From: Cliona cf. orientalis
Taxonomy: Eukaryota > Porifera > Demospongiae > Clionaida > Clionaidae
Assembly: GCA_963930775.1 (NCBI GenBank)
Contig: OZ005703.1
Span: 2,728,001 to 2,792,000, forward strand
Reading direction: 5' to 3'
DNA length: 64,000 bases
Positions 47,961 through 57,001 of the stretch are shown in pieces (positions within the stretch are counted from its first letter, which is position 1; each line of letters starts with the position of its first letter). Under the pieces are notes generated by a model, which worked only from the letters and a program-made list of their open reading frames with translations, was not told the DNA's origin and did not search any database. Made by a program: the position numbers and the translations under genes.

Positions 47961-48323
47961 CAGGGGCGTAGCCAGGGGGGGGGCACAGGGGGCATTTGCC
48001 CCCCCTTTTTTTCCCAGAGTCATGTAATATTTATCACTTCTTACCGTATAAATACCAACACCAAGTTGTTACAGCAGTCTTCAGAGTCAAAAATCATCAC
48101 AGAAAAGCTGACTATAAAGCTATCTGTAAACAAACTTTCGAGCTATGCCTCGATCGAGCAGTGTCTGGTCTGGAATCTCGAACGTTTGATGAGTTCAAAG
48201 GGCACAAAACGGAGCGCGTGATCATGATTTAATTAGTGGGTGTGGTTTCCGGTCTAAAATTTTTCGCGCGCTTCGCGCGCAATTTTGCCCCTTCTTTTCT
48301 AAAATCCTGGCTATACGCCCCTG
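47961..48323. mobile_element. hAT-type MITE, CAGGGGCGTAGCC ends
   Basis: CAGGGGCGTAGCCAGG at the left, CCTGGCTATACGCCCCTG at the right, 363 bp. CAGGGGCGTAGCCAG is a widespread hAT terminal sequence. CTCTG occurs on both flanks, only part of an 8-bp duplication. A palindromic TTCGCGCGCTTCGCGCGC lies near the right end. Confidence 0.75.
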
Positions 48324-48439
48324 CTCTGCTTCTTCATGATCAGGCTACGCGCGTTTAACTTCTTGACGGCCCTCCTCTACACTCTTTATTGATGTCCCCT
48401 AGAACCTCAGAACTAATCTGAGTATATAGTTTGGCGAAA

Positions 48440-48544
48440 GTGCTTGGGGGAAGCACGGTAATGCCCCACCCTCTTGCGGGGGTTGGGACATTACCTTTTC
48501 TGGTGGCATGCTAATGCCACCATTTGGCCTTCCCCCAGGAGCAC
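48440..48544. repeat. Foldback repeat
   Basis: GTGCTTGGGGGAAG at the left pairs with CTTCCCCCAGGAGCAC at the right. The inner palindrome is TGGTGGCATGCTAATGCCAC. GC-rich DNA follows to ~48780, in which I recognise no gene. Confidence 0.5.
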
Positions 48545-48967
48545 TGATCACGTTGGTATTGAACCAACGGAGACTTGATTTAAAGTTTGTGGACGGGTGG
48601 GTGGGTCAACGTTGCTGCCGACGTGCCCGGCCTGTCACTGACGAGCGGTGGTGGCGCTGGTCCCCCGGTCTGCTCCATTGCTGCTTCGTTTGCTCTTCTT
48701 TAATTTCTGACTGTTATCTTGCACAGCACTGTCTTATAGGGGTCGATCTTGCGCGGGCCGGCGCCCCGCCTTTTGTACTGCGCATGCTCAATGCATGCTG
48801 CTACCTGATGATGTAACCACGCATGCTGCGCATGCCCATTCCTAGGCCTCCGAAGTTAACCTCGCTTAAATGTAACATTTAAACGTCATATCATACCCTA
48901 CTGAGCCATGGGGGTGTGGCGGTAAGCGTACCACACCCCTGGCTAGGACTGGTACACGGTCGTATTT

Positions 48968-49719
48968 GGGGCGAGCCTGAGCGAGCCCCACATAGACGAG
49001 ACAAACGCTCGCAATCCATATATTATTACTAGAGAAGATGTTTCAACATCAATGGGGCGAGCCTCCGCGAACCCCACACAAGTGTTATGGTATAATAAAA
49101 GTGGAATTTTCAATAGGCTATATGTTCAGATAATATTTCACACGGCTGTCTGTTGTTCTATACAAAGTTGCTGAATTCATATGATTGTGCATATGTTCCT
49201 ATAGTGAGTGGATGCTTGTCCTGAGACTCTCTCGCCAATCTCTCCCTTTGGTTATTACTTAATCTAATCAATCTGACCCCTCGCTGTTCTTCAGTTTTTG
49301 ATGAAAAACTTTCGCTCTGCCTAGAGCGCTGTCTCTGAACTTGTCTTGTCTGTCTCTGTTCTTGTGCCACGGTTTCTGCAGCTCTCCTTTCCTGGTCTCT
49401 CTTAAGTTCTACGTTTTCTTAACCTTTCTTCTTTTTCGGCTGCAGTTTCAGTTGCTCGATGAGCTCGCTCCCTTTCTCTTCTACGTTGGAGTTTTATTTC
49501 TCTCGCAGCTGAAGACTCCATATTGATTCAGTTATGAACGTTGAGTCAACGTTGTGTGCAACTTGTGTCATTACGCATGCGCATTAATTGAATGTACATC
49601 GTTGAAATAGAAGAGGTATATATACGGTACGGAAGGACGTACGGCAGATATCTACACATACATATATAAGGAAAATCTCGATTGGTATCACCTGTGTGGG
49701 GCTCGCTTCGGCTCGCCCC
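48968..49719 (-). mobile_element. Arg-rich-ORF element with inverted border words
   Basis: Border word GGGGCGAGCCTGAGCGAGCC at 48968 (second, diverged copy at 49053) and its inverse GGGGCTCGCTTCGGCTCGCC at 49698-49719 enclose a minus-strand Arg/Glu-rich ORF. The same arrangement is seen at 9341-9951 and 35566-36026. Confidence 0.6.
49158..49521 (-). pseudogene. Arg/Glu-rich repeat protein, frameshifted
   Basis: From the ATG at 49521-49519 the frame reads RRRERERAHRATETAAEKEE and stops after ~38 codons. In another frame it continues as RDQERRAAETVAQEQRQTRQ and EEQRGVRLIRLSNNQRERLA to 49158. Such 'AxETxEQRxxRL' repeats are, from memory, found N-terminal to Helitron or other transposon-linked ORFs in invertebrates. 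One frame break in the middle, so probably dead. Related to 50300-50497. Confidence 0.6.
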
Positions 49720-49732
49720 AATTATGTTTATA

Positions 49733-50117
49733 CCGTAGAATCCCGCGATTACGCCCCCCCTCGCGCATAAGCCCCCCCTGCATTTTTAGCTCAAATTCCT
49801 GCATAGGTAGTTTAGTCTCGCGTATAAGCCCCCCCCCCCTTCCCTGACTGTAAAATGGAGTCCATAAGTCAATAAAAACAGTAGCTACAGCTAGTAAACT
49901 AGCTATTTGTGTCACAATATGCCTTACTTTGTCGTTTTTCTCGAGTTTTGCCCACCAAACAGCCAGAGAAAGTACAGAGATCGCGCGCCCACGTGGCATT
50001 CGGCGGTCGGTAATGGTCGTCACACGGAAATGTTAGGATCCCGCGTATAAGCCCCCTCCCCACTTTTGCCCAATCCTAGCATGCACAAAGGGGGGGCGTA
50101 ATCGCGGGATTCTACGG
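49733..50117. mobile_element. MITE family A (copy 2)
   Basis: CCGTAGAATCCCGCGATTAC at both ends (inverted), TA flanks, 385 bp, in reverse orientation to 38767-39149 and nearly identical to it. It inserted directly beside the Arg-rich element. Confidence 0.9.
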
Positions 50118-50299
50118 TATATGTATGGTACGTCCGTCACGCGCGAACCGCCATAGACATTGTACAGCGCTGCGCGGTATATTTCAAAAGGCCGCATGAA
50201 AACATTTGCGTCAGCATAGTCACGTGTTTTTTTGACACATTGAATTATTTCAAAGGCCACTTTATTACGACTATACTTGTTCTTTGCTACTGTTTTAGT

Positions 50300-50497
50300 A
50301 TGAGTTCTACTAACACTCAATCTGCCGAAGCGAAGAGAGAGAAAAGGCTTCAAAGAAGGCGCGAAAGAGAGAGAGCGCATCGTGCGCCGTACAGAAGCAA
50401 GCAGAAGGCTCCAAAGGAGGACACTCTGAGCGAGATAGAGCCTGTCATCAGCTCAATAGCGCAAGGACCAGCTAAGAATACGATAAAGATAGACTAG
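50300..50497 (+). CDS. Small Arg-rich ORF (65 residues)
   Basis: ATG at 50300 after TTTTAG, open to TAG at 50495-50497. Composition: RLQRRRERERAHRAPYRSKQ followed by an acidic tail. It shares the ERERAHRA motif with the pseudogene at 49158-49521, and its 3' half is repeated inverted at 9560-9690. A TTTTAG acceptor just before the ATG suggests it is an exon of a longer mobile-element gene. Whether it is expressed is unknown. Confidence 0.4.
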   Translation: MSSTNTQSAEAKREKRLQRRRERERAHRAPYRSKQKAPKEDTLSEIEPVISSIAQGPAKNTIKID

Positions 50498-50757
50498 ACG
50501 TACTGCTCACTGATGACTCTGGTAAAACTTTGTATTGACTGTCGGTACTGAAGGATGGAAGGGGACTATCATGCAGCTGTAGACCTACAGGCCTACACGG
50601 CACTATGAGATTGTCTGTCATTGTTTGCTTGGATCTGTACCAGTAGTCTTCAAGATTTATCGTGCTATGGCTTTATTAAAGTTTTCGAGTAGCAGCTACT
50701 GACAGAGACTTTCAGAGGCTCAGCTCAGGCTCGGGCCCTGCATGTCACTAGTATTAG

Positions 50758-50943
50758 CATGTGTACTGGAATGGCGACGGTACGGAGAATGAACGGTACG
50801 GACATCCGCGTTACGGACTGGAATGGCGACGGTACGGACATCAGCGTTACGGACGGCGGTGACGTGACGACGGTAGGAGGAGAGGATACTGGAGTGATAC
50901 GTGATAGCCACTGGCGTGACGCGTGACCTCCAGGGCCACCGTA
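50758..50943 (-). repeat. Inverted copy of the 45238-45422 repeat
   Basis: Reverse complement of 45238-45422, again with the ~37-base unit in two copies (GGTACGGACATCAGCGTTAC). Followed at 50970-51085 by a fragment whose inverse is at 10200-10320. Confidence 0.8.
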
Positions 50944-51089
50944 TGATTTTTAAGTCCCAGGAAGGCTCCAGCGAGGCCCTGGATTTTTTCATAATTACCT
51001 CATAGGTTGCATCATAATTTCATCATAGATTACACTACAATTACCTCATAACCACAGAAAAGTAAATTGCTACTGGGGAGATAATTATC

Positions 51090-52150
51090 ACTATTTACAG
51101 TAGCATTGTCATTGATTTCATTTTATTATCATTATTAGGCATATTACATCAAAATTTTAGATTATTCCTTACACTTTCTTTACCACACATAATAATAAAG
51201 GAGGCTTCAAGATATAATTTAGTCTTTGTTCCGTAAAATTTCATTGAGTGGTTGCGGAGATATGGCTGTTTTAATATTTCTAAACATCGCAATTTTTCTG
51301 CCAGGTGTGTGTGTACTATTCCAATAGGGGAATGGCATGTAACATGTTGATTGTTTTAGAGGCCTATAACTCAAAAACTACACTTAGTCTACTGATTGAC
51401 TCCAAACTTGAAATATAGCATGTAAGTACCTCTCTATTTAGCTATTCTACTGATGAATTTAACATGCCTTAATGAATAAAAAAAATTTGGTGTGTTTGGC
51501 TGCTGCAGTAGCTAATACTTCACTGCCTCAGAATTCCAGAAGCTGACTTCATGCATGATTTTTTGAAATTACTAGTATAGATGTCCACTCAAACACATAC
51601 ATAAGTTTTCATAGTGTTACATACACATGTTCACACATGTACATACTCATATGCACATATTAATATTGTTTTCTGAAGTGGAATATATTCTTAAAGTGTA
51701 AGATGAGCCTGAGTTCTTTAGAAGCAATAAAGAGTTTAAAGTGCGTGCACTTCCTATGTATCATATTTTTTGACAGAAATAGTCTAGCTAGGGGTAGTTT
51801 GAGCCAAATATTTCATTTTTCATGTTTTCAACACATTTTCTCATATGCACACATGTTATTTTACGCAAAATAAAATGCTTATTGAGCTCTTTTCAACCGA
51901 ACACTTCAAAAATGGTTAAAACTACTAAAAAATTTGAAATCAGCACCTTGAGTTACCCCTAGAAGCATAAAATGCTCTGGAGAAGTGAGCAACATGGAGC
52001 AAGTTGAAGTTATCCATTAGCAATATTTGTGTGCCACAGTAGTTGAGTATGTGGTATTTATGGAGTTTCCCTGAAGCCCTGCAATGCCGAAAGTGGTTAC
52101 AACCCAACACTTTGGATACTGTAGTGTAGTGCTATCTTTGCTGAAGCCTG
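51090..52150. other. Intergenic DNA, nothing recognised
   Basis: AT-rich, no long open frame, no inverted ends and no RNA gene seen. Confidence 0.4.
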
Positions 52151-52152
52151 TG

Positions 52153-52403
52153 GCATACTTACCAACCGTCCCTATTTTGGAGGGACAGTCCCTATTTTTG
52201 GTGCACTGTCCCACTTTTTATTTGCTTAAAATAAGGTTTGTCCCTATTTTTTGTGACTTTTTTGTGCAATTTTTTCCTAACAAACTTGGTAATTTTGGCT
52301 ATTTTTGCCAAGTTTCTTAGTAATGTCCCACTTTCAGGCCAAAAATCCCACTTTTTCAAAGATTTTGTCCCACTTTCAGGTTTTGATAGGTTGGCAGGTA
52401 TGC
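52153..52403. mobile_element. MITE with GCATACTTACCAACC ends
   Basis: GCATACTTACCAACC at the left and GGTTGGCAGGTATGC at the right, TGTG on both flanks, 251 bp. The interior repeats GTCCCACTTT / GTCCCTATTTT several times. The CATACYTRCCAACC end is widespread among animal MITEs (from memory). Confidence 0.75.
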
Positions 52404-52595
52404 TGTGGTGCAAGTTTGGTGTTCGTAGCATATTGTAGTGAGTAGTTATGATCCCTGAAACTTCGTAATATTTATATGTGTGCAGGTTTTTTATAGGCAA
52501 TTTTTTGGGGTTCTGACATGCCTATCATTATGCAATATTCATGAAGTTACCTAATTAATTCAATATGGTCATAATAATGATGACCTTGTGCTATA

Positions 52596-53176
52596 CAGTC
52601 GAGCCTCCGAACAAAGGACACTTTGGGAACGGGCCTCTTATCCTTTGCTCGGAGGTTGTCCCTATCTCGGAGGTTCATGATATTTCAACCCATTTTGATT
52701 GTATTATCCTTAATCAGTTAGTATTAAAATGCACTGAAATGCATAATAAGAGCAGTAGAGATGATAATCAAGTGGTTGGTATGTTCTGTTTTCAGTATCA
52801 ACATAGCACAGGCTAAATTTTTTTGTTTCTGAAGTACTGGCTACTCCGAAATCGTTATCCTGGATTCAAGGCTGATATTATTATCGCGCATGCAGCATAA
52901 TATCGCGACCGCCTAGATTGCGACGAAGGTGGGCGTGGCATCGTTAATTTAAGGGCGTGTTTTCCGGATGTCCGCTATTAAGTTAAGAGGCAGTTTTGCA
53001 TTGAAGAGTCACGTTGGGAGCTTGGATCTTGTCCGCTGTCCGGAATCCAGAAGCGTCCGCTTCTCGGAGGTTGCTAATGTACTATGACTATGCTAAATTC
53101 AATCTGTAACACGGCACTTGTCCGTTGTAGAGAGGTTGTCCGCTTCTCGGAGGGTCCGTTATCAGAGGCTCGACTG
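52596..53176. mobile_element. Mariner-like MITE, CAGTCGAGCCTC ends, TA flanks
   Basis: CAGTCGAGCCTC at 52596 and GAGGCTCGACTG ending 53176, with TA on each side, 581 bp. The CAGT start and TA duplication are typical of the Tc1/mariner group. Five or more TCGGAGGTTGT-type words inside (GCTTCTCGGAGG twice). No coding capacity. Confidence 0.85.
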
Positions 53177-53597
53177 TAGCTATTAAATTTAATGGTAGCT
53201 ACTATCAGTAATAAATCAAATTCCATGCGCTGCATGCTACATGTATCTTGGATCCAAATCTGATATGGACCAATATGTATACGTAGCTAGGGGGTGGGGC
53301 TGATCGGAGGTACGCATGCAATTGTGGATGTGATAAACAACATTATGGGCGTGGTTTACAAAGTAATAACGCTAGCTATAGTGCGGCTGAAAGGTTATAA
53401 GTCTCTGAGGTGAGTTTTAATAATAATAGTATCCTACACTATAGCTAATCTCCAGTAGCTATACTGTACATGCAAATACCTCCGGATCCATATTTTTAAC
53501 GTTGGCAGTCTATAGTGCTAGGAAACACAGCGTACATTTTAGGGGGTGGGGCTGCCTGCTTCATGCACTTGCTGAACACTGCAGGTGCCGTGTCAGT

Positions 53598-54686
53598 ATG
53601 AAGTTGGCTGTGGCCTGTGCTCCTGTTAGGAGAGTGCAAAGAAACAATGAATACAATGCAAGGGACTACGAGGTTACTTTAACTACGTCTCCCTAGAGTC
53701 TACGTACACTATAATCTGACTGTTCCCTTTTTCCGCTCGATCAGGTCTGTCTAATGAAGAGAAGGGGAGCACAGAGTGCGAGCTATTCCCTCCCGCCATC
53801 ATGGGGGATTGGGTTTGATCAGGAGCCACAGAAAGCTGTAATGGATAACCTCAGACATCAACTGAGGATGTTTGGTAAGCTTATGCAGAGAGCAATATCC
53901 GCTAGGATTTAAGAATAGCTACAAATTACAATAATGGAGCCTGGCTATCCAATGATTGTGCATCATTGTACAAGACAATTAAAGTTCCTTTTAATCCCTA
54001 GGAAACACTCTATATCCCCTCAAGGTGTCTGGAAAGCCAGTGAGTGAAGAAGAACACACTGTAACCTTGTTTTATGCTGTCCCAGTTTCTATAGAAGGTA
54101 CTACTACACAAGTCATCGTGAATGTTACAGAGTAGCTACTCATAGACATGACATTGTTGTCCTCACAGATCCAGTTGTGCAGGGAGCGCGCTTTCATAAA
54201 CTTGCTGATGTTATTGAGAACCATAATGAGAGCTACCCACTGGAGCATGCACACAGGTTGTTACAATAATAATTAGTAGCTGTTACTGTAGCTTTGTAGG
54301 AATTGTAATCGAAGGCATCGTGTTGTATTGGGCCTACATCGCTATGTAGCTTTGTACATAGCTTTGTAGCGATGTAGGCCTAATGTAACACAATCTCTAA
54401 TATTAATAATGGCACTGTGTCTCCTGATAAAACATGCAGAGAGATGGTGTATTGCCTGGACCAGTGGCTGAGAGAGAGACATGTCATTCCATTTGTCAAT
54501 CCAGACCTTGTCTTCCTGTGTAGTCGAGAGGGAGAAGGAGTTGGAGGACTGGTCAAGGCCATCATTGACAACCCACTCTTTAAGGAACATGTCCGCCCAC
54601 CTGAGGATGACTTGGTTATTTCACTCAACAATCCAATCTTTTCAACAAACAGCACACAGCAGCTTGATACTGCAGTCTCTCATTAA
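53598..54686 (+). CDS. Five-exon gene, 211-residue protein, possibly a degenerate Nudix protein
   Basis: Exons 53598-53672, 53745-53874, 54002-54097, 54169-54256, 54440-54686; every junction has GT/AG and keeps frame, total 636 nt. I do not recognise the protein with confidence. The N-terminal part (ARDYEVCLMKRR) resembles the first strand of Nudix folds, and G-x5-E spacing follows (GIGFDQE), but the REUxEE part of the Nudix box is absent (NLRHQLRMFG), so it would not be catalytic in the standard way. The middle has a strand-like VTLFYAVPV. The C-terminal third is helical and acidic (EMVYCLDQWLRE, PPEDDLVISL). Start: first ATG in the open frame. Intron 4 contains a palindrome at ~54321-54392. 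Confidence 0.65.
54321..54392. repeat. Palindrome in intron 4 of the Nudix-like gene
   Basis: GTGTTGTATTGGGCCTACAT and its inverse (ATGTAGGCCTAATGTAACAC) around a GTAGCTTTGTACATAGC centre. A small hairpin that begins a few dozen bases after the exon 4 donor. Confidence 0.6.
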
Positions 54687-55476
54687 CGTAAAATATTAAC
54701 TAATATACCATTCTGCTAAACTGTGCTTCTGTAGCAACATGAAAAAATTATTATTAATACAATGCACCATGAGTGGTATAGTCTGGCATGCACATAACCA
54801 ACCCTCCACCAGACTACAAGAGTGATCATATACATGATATACCAGATCCAGTACCATTAGCTCCTATAAAAAATTATACGTGGTGTCATGCTCATAACAG
54901 TTTACTATTACTAGTGCTACTTATAGCTAGGTGCCTGTTAGTACGTATAATAATGATTTTGGACTGCGATAGTTGTAATCTGCTTTGTATTGATCCAAAG
55001 AGCCAATGCAAGGTATAGACTAAATTGCATCTCCTGACTTGTTTACATAAGAATCTGATGTTGACATAGGAATTTAATTAGATTGGTACCTTCTTGCATG
55101 TTGCCCACAGTGTACACTAACATGAACCTATATTAATTTTGAGACTGTTACAGTATAGTATTAATGTTACTCTGTATTGGAGAATATTCAGTCATTAGCA
55201 ACGTCTAACAATAATTTTAATAGTTTGTGTATCATGAGCCAAGCAATCACAAATGCAGCATTGATAATTATTATAAAGATCTCCTGCTAGTATACAAAAA
55301 GCACCATTATTGTTCAACTATAGTGATTAATGTAATTTGCACGTAGTGTACATGTAGGTCTACTAGGGGAATTAATGTTCCTATAACAGTACTAAACATT
55401 ACAGCAGCATGTTTGTAACTGTACGACAGTGTTCACAGGTGGTACTTTCCCTGCAGCTGCAGGGTGGACCTGCTAG
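54687..55476. other. Intergenic gap between convergent genes
   Basis: The Nudix-like gene (+) and the PB1 gene (-) converge here. AT-rich with 3' UTR-like character; no open frame, RNA gene or element ends recognised. Confidence 0.4.
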
Positions 55477-56635
55477 TTAAGCCTTCTCTTCAGCAGGCTT
55501 CTCTCCCTCCCCCTCCTCTTTCTTCTTCTCTTGTCCAGTGTCCATTGGCTCTGGGTCAGAGTATCCCCAGTACATGTGGTAGCCCACAGGTCCAATCACT
55601 GTCCTCCGACCATAAGGACTCTCGTAGCTCGTTCCCATGACCCAACTGTCTGGCAGTGCCATTTGGGCTGGTCACTGCCACCCTGAGCCACAGCTCCACT
55701 GCTACTCTGCTGGCAGGCCACTGACTGCTGTTCCTGCTGCTGCAGCTGAGCTGGCTCACTTCCTGGTGGAGCGTTAAGGGTCTTGGAAATGCTCTCCTCT
55801 GCCTTCTTTTGCTGCTCCTCAAACTGACGCAAGTGGTCCTCCTGCATCCGTCGAACTTGTTGCATCTCCTGTTCAAATTGCTGCTCCCTCTGTTGCATGT
55901 AGTTCTCCAACTCTCTGCTGCGTCTCTCGCGGTCTCCCCACGAGAACAGACCAACTGGACTCCAGAATGGATCACTGGCCATCTCACCAAGGAGATTGTC
56001 CCACGTGGAGTCAAATTGTGGACCAAAACCTCCAAAAATTCCACTAGGTCCCACGGGCATCATTGAGCTGAGTCGACATGGCTGCCTCCTGGACGACTGT
56101 TGAGCTGCTGTTGGGACCACCAGAAGCCTCCAGACAGAGTCAGCTGGGAGGTGGGAGAGAGCAGTAGCCACTTCTGCATCAGATGAGATGTGGATCAAGT
56201 CACTATCTGTGTCCTGATAGCGTAGATTAAACTCGACCTTTCCATCGCTGAGGAGGCCGGGGAAGATGCTATAGCTAGCAACCTTCTGCTTCAATTCTTC
56301 GAATGGGCCAGTACAGTTAATAAGAATACACCCCTGTTGAGGAACACTTTTCCAGTTCCCCTGAAGACAAGTAATCGGATAAATTTCCCCCAGAAGACGT
56401 AATTAAAATGGAGGCAGTGACCCCGAAGACATCGTTAAAATGCACCATTTTCCCCCAGAACATCATTAAAATAGCCTCAACACCCCCCAAGACTTCATCA
56501 AATCAAGCTATCCCCTCAGGATACAATAATTATCGGGTTCCTCAACAGGGGTGTATCTTTATTAACTGGAATAGCCCAATGTGATTCCTTCTTCCACCGA
56601 GTCTCATTTCCAGCTGTCGCTTTAACGAACTCCAT
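55477..56635 (-). CDS. PB1-domain coiled-coil protein, split by a MITE
   Basis: Exon 1: ATG 56635-56633 to 56567 (23 codons, MEFVKATAGNETRWKKESHW...); exon 2: about 56288 to 55477. The PB1 domain (first ~75 residues) carries the basic β1 (FVKA) and the acidic OPCA-type motif RYQDTDSDLIHISSDAEV, so it could pair with other PB1 domains as p62/SQSTM1, NBR1 or TFG do. Then a Gly/Phe/Trp-rich stretch (GIFGGFGPQFDSTWDNLL), a Gln/Glu coiled coil (RELENYMQQREQQFEQEMQQ) and a C-terminus. No ZZ finger or UBA is visible, so it is not a standard p62. Two oddities: a 273-bp MITE lies between the exons, and the frame at the 3' end is ambiguous: one frame stops at 55596, another continues into an acidic EPMDTGQEKKKEEGEGEKPA tail ending 55477. 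Confidence 0.7.
56305..56577. mobile_element. MITE inside the PB1 coding region, GGGCC ends, AAT flanks
   Basis: GGGCCAGTACAGTTAATAAG at the left and the inverse of GGGCTATTCCAGTTAATAAA at the right; AAT on both flanks. 273 bp, interior with repeated CATCATTAAAAT/CCCCAGAA words. GGGCC ends with a 3-bp duplication recall PIF/Harbinger. On the minus strand it offers a GTTAAT donor. Confidence 0.8.
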
Positions 56636-57001
56636 GATTTCTTGTAGCGATCACGAACCGTGGCAATGGATGTCAACCAGGTTATAATAAATTTCTCACT
56701 GTTTCTCAACCTGAGCTGATCTAGCTAGCTGAATTTGAAGCAGGATTTTATAGGCCCCGTTCTTCGCGATTGCTCGATCGGATGAAATCTGCGCATGCGC
56801 ACAAGTGGCATCTGGAGAGTGAGCGGCGGGTTCGCGACCTTCTAGAACAATAATGCGGGTCGAAGGGTCAGGTTCGATGAGTGTGATTTTGCTTGAGTTA
56901 TCACTAAAACATGTTATCTTTGGAAATTCAATAATAGTAAACAAAGGTGCAGGTTAATGAAGTATGCATGTACATAGGTGGCAAATACAAAACTGATTGT
57001 T
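56636..57001. other. Gap between the PB1 gene and DYNC2LI1
   Basis: About 365 bases; both neighbours are on the minus strand, so this holds the DYNC2LI1 3' UTR and the PB1 promoter. No gene seen. CG-rich patch at about 56755-56870. Confidence 0.4.

Noticed and set aside
55556-56044. 162-codon minus-strand frame overlapping the PB1 gene
   Set aside because: Shadow frame of the Gln/Glu-rich coding sequence; only its last part, beyond the frame ambiguity, might matter.
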